A stretch of DNA of 17,902 bases, taken from positions 1 through 17,902 of the forward strand of contig CAJPJR010000040.1 in NCBI GenBank assembly GCA_905369775.1, given 5' to 3'. A model generated the notes under the pieces. The model made no database searches. It saw only the letters and a list, made by a program, of their open reading frames with translations, and had not been told where the DNA came from. The stretch comes from Prevotellaceae bacterium UBA1746. GTDB lineage: Bacteria; Bacteroidota; Bacteroidia; Bacteroidales; Bacteroidaceae. A program made the position numbers and the translations under genes. Shown piece after piece: positions 6,808 through 14,946 of this stretch. Every line of letters starts with the position of its first letter. The first letter of the stretch is position 1.

Positions 6808-8904
6808 TTGAACTATCTCGATCAAGACATCACCTATCTGAAAGGAGTCGGACCCGCACGTGCTGCGCTGTTCGCCTCTCAGTTGGGCGTGCGCACCGTC
6901 GGAGATTTACTGCACACTTATCCTTTCCGACACGAGGACCGCACCAAGGTGCATCGCATCTGCGATCTCGTCGAGGGAATGCAGAATATTCAATTGCGGG
7001 GGCGCATTGTGATGATCAACAAGGTGGGCGAAGGACCGAAACGCCGACTTGTGGCCAACTTCACCGACGGCACGGGCTACATTCAGTTGGTTTGGTTCCG
7101 CGTGTCGAAGGCTTTGGAGAAAATGTACAAGGTGGATGTCGAATATCAGGTGTTTGGCGAACCCAAACCTTTCGGCCACTACCTTTCGATTGCTCACCCG
7201 GAGATGGAGGAGCTGGAGCGGGTGAAGAATCGCCCGCTCTTGCGCATGCAACCGGTCTATCATCTCACTGAGCGCCTCACGCGTGCGCACATCACCTCGC
7301 GCACCATCAATGAATTGGTGGCCAATGCCTTTGAACGCATGGGGGCACCGATCGCCGACACCCTGCCGCCGGCACTCGTGGCGGAGCATAAATTGGTGAG
7401 CCACGATCGGGCGGTGCGAGATCTGCACTTTTCGCAGAGCGCACAAGACGTGGCGGCGGCCAAACGTCGGTTGAAATTCGAAGAACTCTTCTATTTGCAA
7501 CTTTCCATTCTCCAATACAACCGAGAAAGGAAAGTGGAAATCGCCGGTTGGCCCTTTCCGCGCGTTGGTCCCCTGTTCAAAGATTTCTATGCCCACCATA
7601 TCCCGTTTGAACTCACCGAAGCCCAGAAACGCGTGGTGCGCGAGATCCATAGTGATTTGCGCAGTGGGCGACAAATGAACCGGCTGTTGCAGGGAGATGT
7701 GGGATCGGGCAAGACGATGGTGGCCACATTGACTTGTTTGCTGGCTCTCGACAATGGTTTTCAGGCGTGCATCATGGCGCCGACAGAGATTTTGGCGGAG
7801 CAACACTACAAAGGAATCGCAGCTCAACTCCAAGATTTGGGCATTCGCGTGGAGTTGCTCACGGGCAATGTCAAAGGAAAGCGCCGCCGCGCCGTACTCG
7901 ATGCCTTGGCCACCGGCGAGGTGCAAATTCTCATTGGGACGCACGCGCTGATCGAACCCGGAGTGGTGTTCTACAACCTCGGGCTTTGCATCATTGACGA
8001 GCAGCATCGTTTCGGAGTTAAGCAGCGTGCGGCGCTGTGGAACAAGAATATTCGTCCGCCCCACGTGCTGGTGATGACAGCAACGCCCATTCCACGCACG
8101 CTGGCCATGACGGTCTATGGGGATTTGGACGTGAGTGTCATCGATCAGTTGCCGCCGGGACGAAAACCGATCCAGACACGCCATTATAGAGCGCGTCAGC
8201 GGAGTCAACTGTTCCACGGCATACGCACTGAACTGGAGAAGGGACGGCAGGTTTATTTCGTCTATCCGCTGATAGACGACAATGAAAAATTGGATCTCCT
8301 CGCATTGGAGCGAGGATATGAGGCTGTGTGCGAGGCTTTCGCCCCTTGGAAAGTGGGAAGGGTGCACGGGCGCATGAAACCCGCGGAGAAGGAAGAGGCC
8401 ATGCGCGCCTTTTCGGCCAACGAAACCCAAATACTGGTGTCCACAACCGTGATAGAAGTGGGCGTGAACGTGCCCAATGCTTCTGTGATGGTCGTGGAGA
8501 ATGCGGAGCGATTCGGCTTGGCACAATTGCACCAACTGCGGGGACGCGTGGGAAGAGGGGCGGAACAGAGCTATTGCATCTTGGTCACCAAAGATAACTT
8601 GGCGGAGTCGTCCAGGCAACGCATGGACATCATGGTGGAAACTACCGATGGCTTTGTGATTGCTGAGGCCGATATGAAATTTCGCGGGCCGGGAGATTTG
8701 GAAGGAACGGCGCAAAGTGGACTGCCTTTCGATTTGCGCATTGCGAATTTGGTGGGAGATGCGGCCTTGATGAGCGAAGCCAGAGAAAGCGCTGCGCGCA
8801 TTTTGGATGCGGATCCCCAAGAATCACTCACCGAGAACGCACCCATGTGGGCAGAATTGCGCCGGTTGCGACAAGTGCAGCAGAACTATTCTTCCATTTC
8901 GTGA
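6808..8904 (+). CDS. recG: ATP-dependent DNA helicase RecG
   Basis: RecG remodels stalled replication forks and Holliday junctions. The 698-residue protein has the expected architecture. An N-terminal wedge/OB region covers roughly residues 1-190 (YLKGVGPARAALF, then FTDGTGYIQLVWF). Walker A GDVGSGKT is at 296-303, the DEQH box at 397-400 (DEQHRFGVKQR), then TATPIPRTLAMTVYGDLDVS, helicase motif V/VI in TTVIEVGVNVPNA and QLRGRVGRG, and the RecG-specific FRGPGDLEGTAQSG. The best start is a TTG at 6808: the family-like N-terminus MNYLDQDITYLKGVGP begins there and no ATG or GTG precedes it in frame nearby. It sits 62 nt after nspC without an obvious promoter, so cotranscription is likely. Confidence 0.96.
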   Translation: MNYLDQDITYLKGVGPARAALFASQLGVRTVGDLLHTYPFRHEDRTKVHRICDLVEGMQNIQLRGRIVMINKVGEGPKRRLVANFTDGTGYIQLVWFRVSKALEKMYKVDVEYQVFGEPKPFGHYLSIAHPEMEELERVKNRPLLRMQPVYHLTERLTRAHITSRTINELVANAFERMGAPIADTLPPALVAEHKLVSHDRAVRDLHFSQSAQDVAAAKRRLKFEELFYLQLSILQYNRERKVEIAGWPFPRVGPLFKDFYAHHIPFELTEAQKRVVREIHSDLRSGRQMNRLLQGDVGSGKTMVATLTCLLALDNGFQACIMAPTEILAEQHYKGIAAQLQDLGIRVELLTGNVKGKRRRAVLDALATGEVQILIGTHALIEPGVVFYNLGLCIIDEQHRFGVKQRAALWNKNIRPPHVLVMTATPIPRTLAMTVYGDLDVSVIDQLPPGRKPIQTRHYRARQRSQLFHGIRTELEKGRQVYFVYPLIDDNEKLDLLALERGYEAVCEAFAPWKVGRVHGRMKPAEKEEAMRAFSANETQILVSTTVIEVGVNVPNASVMVVENAERFGLAQLHQLRGRVGRGAEQSYCILVTKDNLAESSRQRMDIMVETTDGFVIAEADMKFRGPGDLEGTAQSGLPFDLRIANLVGDAALMSEARESAARILDADPQESLTENAPMWAELRRLRQVQQNYSSIS

Positions 8905-9142
8905 GGAGACTATATATAATGTGTCTCGCTGCATTCCGAAAGTGCGCTGCTCCGGATTGGAAAAGGCGGCTGCTTTTCTCTATTGTTCCTTCACGTAGCT
9001 AATTTCCCCCCGATTTCTGAAGAAAGGTGCGATGATAGAGCAGAAAGTGCAAAAGGACCGGCTGCAGGTTGACAAAATGCCAATCATATCCGGGAATTGT
9101 GACACGATAATACTAAAATCTGCGTATTCTCCTCGCAATCAT
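8905..9142. other. Intergenic region after recG
   Basis: About 240 nt separate the recG stop from the next promoter. I see no ORF with protein-like character and no strong terminator; GGCGGCTGCTTTTC near 8967-8980 is the only weak GC-rich/T-rich candidate. Confidence 0.4.
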
Positions 9143-9173
9143 CTTGTTTTTGTCGCGCAAATCACGATATTTG
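9143..9173 (+). promoter_or_regulatory. Promoter of secreted low-complexity protein gene
   Basis: CTTG (9143-9146) and GATATTTG (9166-9173) are separated by 19 nt. Each has one mismatch to the TTTG-N19-TAnnTTTG pattern. The ATG follows 28 nt later. Confidence 0.45.
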
Positions 9174-9201
9174 CAATCATCACCTCTAACAAATAAGCGA
9201 T

Positions 9202-10239
9202 ATGAAACGATTACTTCTCTCCCTCCTTCTCGCTGCAGCAGGCGCATCAGCCTCAGCGATGAACTACACTGACGCTCGTGAATACGCCTATTTCCTCACA
9301 GACAAAATGGCGTATGAACTCAATCTCACGCCGACGCAATACGACCAAGTCTATCAAGTGAACTTAGACTACTTCCTTTCTGTCAACTCACCGTATGATT
9401 TATATGGACGTTACGGAGATTATCGCGACGATGACCTGAGATATATCCTCTATGATTGGCAGTATGCGCGTTATGCGGGGGTAGATTATTTCTATCGTCC
9501 GCTCTCGTGGACGGGATCGTCGTTTATTTTCAATGTCTACACGCGCTATTCCTACCGCGATCGCTTCTTCTTCGACAGACCCTCCGTCTACATCTCCTAC
9601 CGTGGTTCTGATTGGGGCTATCGTCGCCCGGAATACCGTTCGCCCTACTACGGTTTGCGCGTAGTCGAGAGCCGTTACGGCGGATTGCGCGACAGTTACG
9701 TGGCACGCTACGGAGATCGAGGCTACAGCAGCTACTATCGTAACGAACCTTTGCGCATTGTCGAAGGACGTTACGGCGGAAGAGGATGGAGCTACGATAC
9801 CGGCAACAGCTATTACGGAGGCGGAGCCTACAGCAGTCCTCGTTACGAGGGATCGTCTTACGGCGTGCCCTCCTACAACGGAAGTTATGCACCTTCACGT
9901 CAGTATGAAGGAGGCGGAGCCTCGGGACGACGCGGCACCGTCTACGGCAGTGGTTCGTACGACAGCGGGAATTCTGGCTACAACTATGGTTCTTCCCGCT
10001 CATACGAGGGAGCGCGCAGCAGCTACTCCCCCACTCGATCGGACTACAACAACACGAATAGCTCCGGTTACACCTCGGGACGCAGAGGAAGTGCGGCCTC
10101 TTCCCAAAGTTCAAGCTCTTCTTCGCAAAACTACAACGCAGGAAGCTACACTCGTTCGGGCAGTTCCTCTTATAGCGCCCCCGCACAACCGCAAGGTGGT
10201 TCGGCTTCTTCGTCCGGAGTGACGAGCGGACGACGTTAA
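9202..10239 (+). CDS. Secreted Tyr/Gly/Ser/Arg-rich protein, unknown function
   Basis: The 345-residue product has a clear signal peptide (MKRLLLSLLLAAAGASASA, probable cleavage before Met20), so it should reach the periplasm or surface. Residues 20-130 form a compositionally normal, Tyr-rich domain (DAREYAYFLTDKMAYELNLT, LTPTQ at 42-46). Residues 130-345 are low-complexity, dominated by Tyr, Gly, Ser and Arg, with recurring RYGG, YGG and SGRRG (241-245, 292-296, ending SGRR). An internal near-repeat, LRVVESRYGG (152-161) and LRIVEGRYGG (184-193), lies 96 nt apart. I do not recognise a named family. The composition recalls Tyr-rich matrix or intrinsically disordered RGG-like segments, but that is analogy only. 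It has its own promoter and faces convergent serB. Confidence 0.85.
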   Translation: MKRLLLSLLLAAAGASASAMNYTDAREYAYFLTDKMAYELNLTPTQYDQVYQVNLDYFLSVNSPYDLYGRYGDYRDDDLRYILYDWQYARYAGVDYFYRPLSWTGSSFIFNVYTRYSYRDRFFFDRPSVYISYRGSDWGYRRPEYRSPYYGLRVVESRYGGLRDSYVARYGDRGYSSYYRNEPLRIVEGRYGGRGWSYDTGNSYYGGGAYSSPRYEGSSYGVPSYNGSYAPSRQYEGGGASGRRGTVYGSGSYDSGNSGYNYGSSRSYEGARSSYSPTRSDYNNTNSSGYTSGRRGSAASSQSSSSSSQNYNAGSYTRSGSSSYSAPAQPQGGSASSSGVTSGRR

Positions 10240-10381
10240 ACGCTCGATTTTCGGCGTTGATTTCTCGACGTTCAATGGCGCAGAATCCGGTTTCAAAGAG
10301 AGAGTCACCAACTCTCCCTATATATAAGGAGAAAAATGCCGAGACGAAGCGTGATGTTTTCCTTGAGACCCGCAATAAAAA

Positions 10382-10417
10382 ACGGGGACAATGCTCACAA
10401 TTGAGCATTGTCCCCGT
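10382..10417 (-). terminator. serB terminator, long perfect hairpin
   Basis: A perfect 16-bp stem (10382-10397 with 10402-10417) encloses the loop CAAT. On the minus strand the stem is followed by TTTTTTATTG, making it an excellent terminator 31 nt past the serB stop. On the plus strand it is followed by CTTC only, but it lies between convergent genes and probably blocks read-through from the 9202 gene as well. Confidence 0.85.
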
Positions 10418-10447
10418 CTTCATTGATCAACGAGTGGATGGGAGGCC

Positions 10448-11692
10448 CTAAGCTGGCTCGCCTTCGGGAGAAGGAACGTGTTCATCAAGATAAGAGTCCT
10501 TGAATCCCAAGAAATACAGCACCCCGTCGATGCCAACCGTGTTGATACTTTGCTTCGCATTCGCCACCACTCTCGGTTTTGCGTGGAAGGCTATGCCCAA
10601 ACCGGCGGTTGAGAGCATCGGTAAGTCGTTGGCGCCGTCGCCTACAGCGATAGTTTGTCCCAAATCCACCTTTTCCACCTGCGCAATAAGCCGCAAAAGC
10701 TCGGCTTTCCGCTGTCCGTCGACGATTTCGCCCACGAAGCGTCCCGTTAGATGGCCGTTTTCGATTTCCAGTTCGTTGGCATAAACATAATCTATGCCGA
10801 AGCGTCGAGCCAAATGCTCACCGAAGAACGTAAAGCCGCCGCTCAAAATCGCAATCTTGTAGCCATGGCGTTTCAACACGTACATTAAGCGTTCCACGCC
10901 CTCCGTCAGCGGCAGATGCTCTGCGATGTCTTGCATGACACTGGCGTCCAATCCTTTGAGCAGCGCCACCCGTCGTGTGAAACTCTCCTTGAAATCAATT
11001 TCTCCACGCATGGCCTGTTCTGTGATGCGCTTCACTTCTTCGCCCACTCCCGCACGTTCGGCCAATTCGTCGATGCATTCGGCTTGTATCAGGGTCGAAT
11101 CCATATCAAAACAGATCAATCGGCGCATACGTCGGTAGGCATTGTCGTGTTGGAACGAACAATCCATTTCCAAATTGGCACTGAGCTGCAAGAGCTCGGC
11201 TTGCATGGCCGCGAGGTTGGCCGGTGTGCCGCGCAATGAGAACTCAATACAAGCGCGCACGTTATCTTGGTGGCGTTCCAGGGGGACGCGTCCGGTGAGA
11301 CGCCGTATTCCATCGATGTTCAGTCCCTGTGCAGCAACCAATTGACTCACGGCTGCCATTTGTTTTGCCGTGAGATGCCGTGCCAAGACGGTGAGAATGT
11401 AGCGGTTGCGCCCTTGTGCGCGCACCCATTCGGTGTATTCTTCGGCCTCGATGGGATAAAAACGCACATTCACTCCGCGTTCTGCCGCTTTGAAGAGCAC
11501 CTCTTTCATCACACTGCCCGACGTTTGTTCGTTGGTGTGGATCAAAATGCCCAAAGAGAGCGTCGAATGAATGTCGGCTTGGCCGATGTCGAGGATGTCT
11601 ACCTCATATTTTGCCATGATGGCCATGAAGTCTGCAGTCAATCCCGGACGATCTTCACCCGTGATGCGTATCAATATCAATTCTTGCTGCAT
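10448..11692 (-). CDS. serB: Phosphoserine phosphatase with N-terminal ACT domains
   Basis: SerB hydrolyses O-phosphoserine to serine, the last step of serine synthesis. The 414-residue product is about twice the size of minimal SerB because of an N-terminal extension: an ACT domain at about 1-90 (ILIRITGEDRPGLTADFMAI), apparently a second ACT-like unit at about 95-180, then the HAD phosphatase. The HAD domain shows motif I FDMDSTLI (Asp196-Thr200 region), the SGGFTFF motif II, a downstream Lys in DGQRKAELL, and VGDGANDLPML. The ATG at 11692 gives the ACT start MQQELILIRIT; an in-frame ATG 37 codons upstream (11803) lies in the promoter region and is rejected. ACT domains suggest amino-acid feedback, which is inference. 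The gene is divergent from rmuC. Confidence 0.95.
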   Translation of the reverse strand: MQQELILIRITGEDRPGLTADFMAIMAKYEVDILDIGQADIHSTLSLGILIHTNEQTSGSVMKEVLFKAAERGVNVRFYPIEAEEYTEWVRAQGRNRYILTVLARHLTAKQMAAVSQLVAAQGLNIDGIRRLTGRVPLERHQDNVRACIEFSLRGTPANLAAMQAELLQLSANLEMDCSFQHDNAYRRMRRLICFDMDSTLIQAECIDELAERAGVGEEVKRITEQAMRGEIDFKESFTRRVALLKGLDASVMQDIAEHLPLTEGVERLMYVLKRHGYKIAILSGGFTFFGEHLARRFGIDYVYANELEIENGHLTGRFVGEIVDGQRKAELLRLIAQVEKVDLGQTIAVGDGANDLPMLSTAGLGIAFHAKPRVVANAKQSINTVGIDGVLYFLGFKDSYLDEHVPSPEGEPA

Positions 11693-11772
11693 AAGTTGGT
11701 CTTGTCGCGTTCGAAAGGTATTTAACCGGTTCGTGTTTCTCGTGAAAAGGGAGAAACGTGAAGCCGTATTCG

Positions 11773-11804
11773 CGAAAATAAGAATAAATTTACAAGCAAG
11801 CAAC
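11773..11804 (-). promoter_or_regulatory. Probable serB promoter
   Basis: On the minus strand GTTG (plus 11801-11804) is followed after 20 nt by TATTTTCG (plus 11773-11780), one mismatch each from TTTG and TAnnTTTG. It lies about 80 nt before the chosen serB ATG. Confidence 0.45.
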
Positions 11805-11969
11805 TTTTCTCTCCCCCTTTTCTATACGACGGGTGCAAGTTGGGCCATAGTTTTTCCCGCATAATGGGCTCCCTTTCTTGCTTTTTGCCTTGCATCTCCC
11901 GGGCGCAACTTAGCTTCGGGGATGGGCACTTTTGCTGAGGCTTTATTTTCTTACAAAATCGATGATTGG
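11805..11969. other. Divergent serB-rmuC intergenic core
   Basis: No gene is visible between the two divergent promoters. It contains the second copy (11916-11940) of a 25-bp sequence matching 22 of 25 bases with 113-137. Confidence 0.4.
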
Positions 11970-12001
11970 CTTGTGTGTTGCTGCTGTTGTTGCTATCTTT
12001 G
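11970..12001 (+). promoter_or_regulatory. rmuC operon promoter
   Basis: CTTG (11970-11973) is followed after 20 nt by TATCTTTG (11994-12001), an exact -7 consensus with one mismatch in the -33 box. It predicts a leader of about 95 nt before the rmuC ATG and should drive rmuC and both kinase genes. Confidence 0.6.
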
Positions 12002-12105
12002 CCGTGCTTTTTTAAGCGCCAAACGGCTTACTATTCACGCAAATCGTTGAGTAGAAAGCTGCTACGTCTGTCTTATTCCATTTCATATCACCGGTTTAGC
12101 TTATT

Positions 12106-13416
12106 ATGTCCCTTCCTTTTTTTATCTTGCTCGCACTAGTCGTCGGATTGGCGCTCGGTTATTATGCCGGCCGTCGTTCTTTGGCAGATTTGCGCGCAGA
12201 GCACGAACGAAATTGGGCGGAAATGCGTCGGAATGCCGAACAAAAAGCGGCTGAACAGCGAGAAGAAAGCGATCGGCGGCTGGAACTCATGGCCGAACGC
12301 CTCAAAACCGAAAGCGAGCGCCAGATGCGCGAACGGGGAACCCAGTTACGCGAAGAAAATGCGCGACAACTCGACGGCATCCTCGGACCTTTGCGCAATG
12401 GCATACAAGAAATGCGCAATGCCGTGCAACAAGCCGATCGGCACCACCTCGATTCCATGGCTCGACTCGATGAAAGCATCAAAGCTACCCTGTCGCAAGC
12501 CCGATTCGTGGGAGAACGAGCAGATCGCCTCGCGGCGGCACTCACCGGAGAGAACAAAACACAGGGAAACTTCGGAGAACTCCGACTCCGCACCCTTTTG
12601 GAGGACATGGGACTCGAGAGAGGAGTGCAATTCGACGAGCAGTGGACCGTGAAAGACGAAACCGGCAGCGTGATCACCGACGAAGAAACCGGCCGCCGCC
12701 TTATTCCCGATGTGGTTCTCCACTTTCCCGACCGGCGCGATGTGGTGATCGATTCGAAAGTCTCGCTCACGGCCTACCGGGATTACTACGAAGCAACGAC
12801 AGACGAGCAACGAAAATCTGCTTTGGATCGGCATGTGAAGTCATTGCAGCAGCATGTCAAGCAATTGTCGTCCAAAAACTATGCCGGACACCTCAGTGCC
12901 GATCGTTCGCGCCTGGATTTTGTCGTGATGTATGTGTTCAGTGATAGCGCACTCACCCTGGCGCTCACAGCGGCCCCCGGATTGTGGAAGGAGGCCTACG
13001 ACAAAGGCGTGTTCATCACCGCCAGTCAAAACCTTTATGCCCTGCTTCGCATGCTCGAACTCTCTTGGAAACAGCAATTGCAGGTGGAGAATCAGCAGAA
13101 AATCGTTGATCAGGCCGGGGTTATCGTGAGTCGCGTACAATTATTCTACGAACGATTCCTCAATGTCGAAGCCACGCTGCGGAAAACGCAGGATGCTTTT
13201 GAGTCCCTGCGCAAAACGCTCCTACCGAGCGGACAAAGCATCATCTCGGCCGCCAATAAACTTGTGAAACTCGGTGCACGTGAAGATGTTCGCCGAAAGC
13301 ACCAGTTGCCCAAAGGCGAAAGTGAGGAAGGAGCGGAAAGTAATGCGTCGGAACTCCCCACGGCTGATCCGACTACCGCCACGCTCACGCACAGTGCCCC
13401 TACAACCGATTCCTAA
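12106..13416 (+). CDS. rmuC: DNA recombination protein RmuC
   Basis: RmuC-family proteins have a nuclease-like fold and, in E. coli, limit inversions between short inverted repeats. The 436-residue product has a short N-terminal membrane anchor (about residues 4-22, FFILLALVVGLALGYYAG), a long charged coiled coil to about 145, then the RmuC domain with GENKTQGNFGE (148-158), RRLIPDVVLHFP (197-208) and RRDVVIDSKVSLTAY. The last 35 or so residues are a Ser/Thr/Glu-rich tail of low complexity. The stop codon is only 13 nt before the first deoxynucleoside kinase, so the three genes probably form one transcript. Why a recombination protein is linked to dNTP salvage is not clear; DNA-repair nucleotide supply is a guess. 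Confidence 0.95.
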   Translation: MSLPFFILLALVVGLALGYYAGRRSLADLRAEHERNWAEMRRNAEQKAAEQREESDRRLELMAERLKTESERQMRERGTQLREENARQLDGILGPLRNGIQEMRNAVQQADRHHLDSMARLDESIKATLSQARFVGERADRLAAALTGENKTQGNFGELRLRTLLEDMGLERGVQFDEQWTVKDETGSVITDEETGRRLIPDVVLHFPDRRDVVIDSKVSLTAYRDYYEATTDEQRKSALDRHVKSLQQHVKQLSSKNYAGHLSADRSRLDFVVMYVFSDSALTLALTAAPGLWKEAYDKGVFITASQNLYALLRMLELSWKQQLQVENQQKIVDQAGVIVSRVQLFYERFLNVEATLRKTQDAFESLRKTLLPSGQSIISAANKLVKLGAREDVRRKHQLPKGESEEGAESNASELPTADPTTATLTHSAPTTDS

Positions 13417-13428
13417 AATCCCATTTTT

Positions 13429-13480
13429 CATGCATATCGCCATCGCCGGAAACATCGGCAGCGGAAAAACCACACTTACC
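13429..13480 (+). repeat. 52-bp direct repeat, copy 1 (kinase gene start)
   Basis: The base before the ATG plus the first 51 bases of this kinase gene are identical to 14076-14127. Identity ends exactly where the protein sequences diverge (residue 18). Confidence 0.95.
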
Positions 13481-14053
13481 GGCCTACTTGCGCAGCATTA
13501 CGGCTGGACGCCAAAGTTCGAAACCGTGGCGGAGAATCCCTATCTCGATCCTTTCTATAAGGACATGCCGAGATGGGCCTTCAACCTCGAGGTCTTCTTT
13601 CTCAAAGAGCGTTTCAAAGACGTTTTGGACATAGCCCGCACTGAAAACAACGTAGTGCAGGATCGAAGCATCTTCGAGGGAGTCTATATCTTCTCGGCCA
13701 ATAATCGCGACATGGGCAATCTCGATAATCGAGACTTCGAAACCTATATGGAACTCTTCGAGTTGATGACCTCACTCGTCGATGCGCCCGATTTACTCAT
13801 CTATCTTCGGTCGACCGTGCCCCACTTGGTCGCCAATATCCGCAAGCGCGGAAGGGAATACGAGCAGTCTATGTCGATCGACTACTTGGAAAACCTCAAT
13901 CGTCGCTACGATGAGTTCGTTTTCGACAAGTATCCCGGAGAAAAGCTCGTGGTGGATGTCGATGGACTCGATTTTCTCTACAACCCCAAGGACTTTTCCG
14001 ATATCGTCGACCGCATCGACGCAAAACTCTTTGGCCTCTTCGCCAAAGCATAG
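13430..14053 (+). CDS. Deoxynucleoside kinase, first of tandem pair
   Basis: A deoxynucleoside kinase of the dCK/dGK family phosphorylates salvaged deoxynucleosides to dNMPs with ATP. The 207-residue protein shows the P-loop GNIGSGKTT (7-15), an acidic active-site region ETVAENPYLDPFY (Glu31 onward), the DRS motif in VVQDRSIFEG (78-80), and the Arg-rich lid IRKRGREYEQS. The start at 13430 is used because the P-loop follows immediately as in relatives; 52 further upstream codons overlap rmuC and are not homologous. Its first 17 codons are identical at the nucleotide level to those of the next gene. Substrate (dA, dG or dC) cannot be assigned. In Lactobacillus acidophilus R-26 tandem dak/dgk genes make a heterodimer, from memory; the same may hold here. 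Confidence 0.93.
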   Translation: MHIAIAGNIGSGKTTLTGLLAQHYGWTPKFETVAENPYLDPFYKDMPRWAFNLEVFFLKERFKDVLDIARTENNVVQDRSIFEGVYIFSANNRDMGNLDNRDFETYMELFELMTSLVDAPDLLIYLRSTVPHLVANIRKRGREYEQSMSIDYLENLNRRYDEFVFDKYPGEKLVVDVDGLDFLYNPKDFSDIVDRIDAKLFGLFAKA

Positions 14054-14075
14054 CCCAACTCAAAAACAAGACAAC

Positions 14076-14127
14076 CATGCATATCGCCATCGCCGGAAAC
14101 ATCGGCAGCGGAAAAACCACACTTACC
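14076..14127 (+). repeat. 52-bp direct repeat, copy 2 (kinase gene start)
   Basis: This is the second copy of the identical tract described at 13429-13480, offset by 647 bp. It covers the start codon and the entire P-loop of the second kinase gene. Confidence 0.95.
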
Positions 14128-14691
14128 AAAATGCTCGCCAAGCACTATGCTTGGTCGCCCCTCTTCGAACCTGTAGACTTCAATCCCTACCTCGAAGACT
14201 TCTACAAAGACATGCAACGCTGGTCGTTCAATCTGCAAATCTACTTCCTCAACAAGCGTTTCAAGGATGTTGTGGCCATTTCGCGCAGTGAAGAAACGAT
14301 CATACAGGATCGTACGATTTTCGAAGACGCACGTATCTTCGCCCCCAACCTACATGCGATGGGAATGATGAGCGATCGCGACTTCGCCAACTACACCGAT
14401 CTCTTCGATCTCATGATGTCGCTCGTCAAACTGCCCGACCTGATGATCTACATTCGCTCGTCGATTCCGAACCTCGTCTCGCAGATCGAGAAACGCGGCC
14501 GCGATTTTGAGAAAACCATGCGCATCGACTACCTCCAAGGGCTCAATGAACTCTATGAGCGCTGGATTGCGCAATACGAAGGCCGTTTGGTCATCGTAGA
14601 CGGCGATCATCTCAAATTTGAATCAGATCCCGAGGCCTTCCGCCAGATCACCGACCGCATCGATGCCGAACTCTTCGGCCTCTTCTCCTGA
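14077..14691 (+). CDS. Deoxynucleoside kinase, second of tandem pair
   Basis: The 204-residue paralogue starts 23 nt after the first kinase stop. It shares the same fold signatures: P-loop GNIGSGKTT (7-15), EPVDFNPYLEDFY (Glu31 onward), DRT instead of DRS in IIQDRTIFED (78-80), and the lid EKRGRDFEKT. By eye the two proteins agree at roughly half of positions, so they are old duplicates except for the perfectly identical first 17 codons. Differences next to the active site (ETVAEN versus EPVDFN, FEGVYIF versus FEDARIF) suggest different nucleoside preferences, which is inference. A strong terminator at 14779-14824 ends the cluster. Confidence 0.93.
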   Translation: MHIAIAGNIGSGKTTLTKMLAKHYAWSPLFEPVDFNPYLEDFYKDMQRWSFNLQIYFLNKRFKDVVAISRSEETIIQDRTIFEDARIFAPNLHAMGMMSDRDFANYTDLFDLMMSLVKLPDLMIYIRSSIPNLVSQIEKRGRDFEKTMRIDYLQGLNELYERWIAQYEGRLVIVDGDHLKFESDPEAFRQITDRIDAELFGLFS

Positions 14692-14778
14692 TCGTCGGAA
14701 ACGCCCCGCTTAGACCACCACAAACCGGGGAGAACCTACTTGGTTCACCACCCGTCCAATTTTTCCTCTTTCCCTTTT

Positions 14779-14824
14779 GCCCCTCACTGTGCCCGCACTG
14801 CTTGCACCATGAGGGGCGTTTTTT
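14779..14824 (+). terminator. rmuC-kinase cluster terminator
   Basis: GCCCCTCA (14779-14786) pairs with TGAGGGGC (14810-14817), followed by G and six T (14819-14824). The 23-nt loop can form a further GTGC/GCAC stem. This is a strong intrinsic terminator about 88 nt past the second kinase stop. Confidence 0.85.
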
Positions 14825-14835
14825 GTGTCTGTACG

Positions 14836-14867
14836 TTTGCTACCCTCCGCTTTTCTCCTTATTTTTG
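14836..14867 (+). promoter_or_regulatory. Promoter of RmlD-like gene
   Basis: TTTG (14836-14839) and TATTTTTG (14860-14867) are separated by 20 nt. Both boxes match the Bacteroidetes consensus exactly. The position just after the terminator and about 80 nt before the ATG marks the RmlD-like gene as a new transcription unit. Confidence 0.75.
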
Positions 14868-14946
14868 TGCAAACATTCCGCATCGCGCCGCTTCATCACC
14901 GAAGGCGACGGTGCGCACTCCCCCACTTGTCCTGTTTTTCTCCACA

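Noticed and set aside
6907..8820. 637-codon minus-strand ORF opposite recG
   Set aside because: It is the complement of recG codons; recG motifs are intact and this frame shows none.
9655..9780. Repeats in the secreted protein gene considered as a CRISPR-like or tandem array
   Set aside because: Only two imperfect 30-nt copies in frame within a coding sequence; they encode repeated protein motifs.
10384..10415. Long hairpin considered as a transposon end or IS target
   Set aside because: It is a single perfect stem with a 4-nt loop, adjacent T run and position just past serB, which a terminator explains fully.
9530..10423. 297-codon minus-strand ORF opposite the secreted protein gene
   Set aside because: Cys/Arg/Ser-rich artefact of the repetitive coding strand; it also runs through the serB terminator hairpin.
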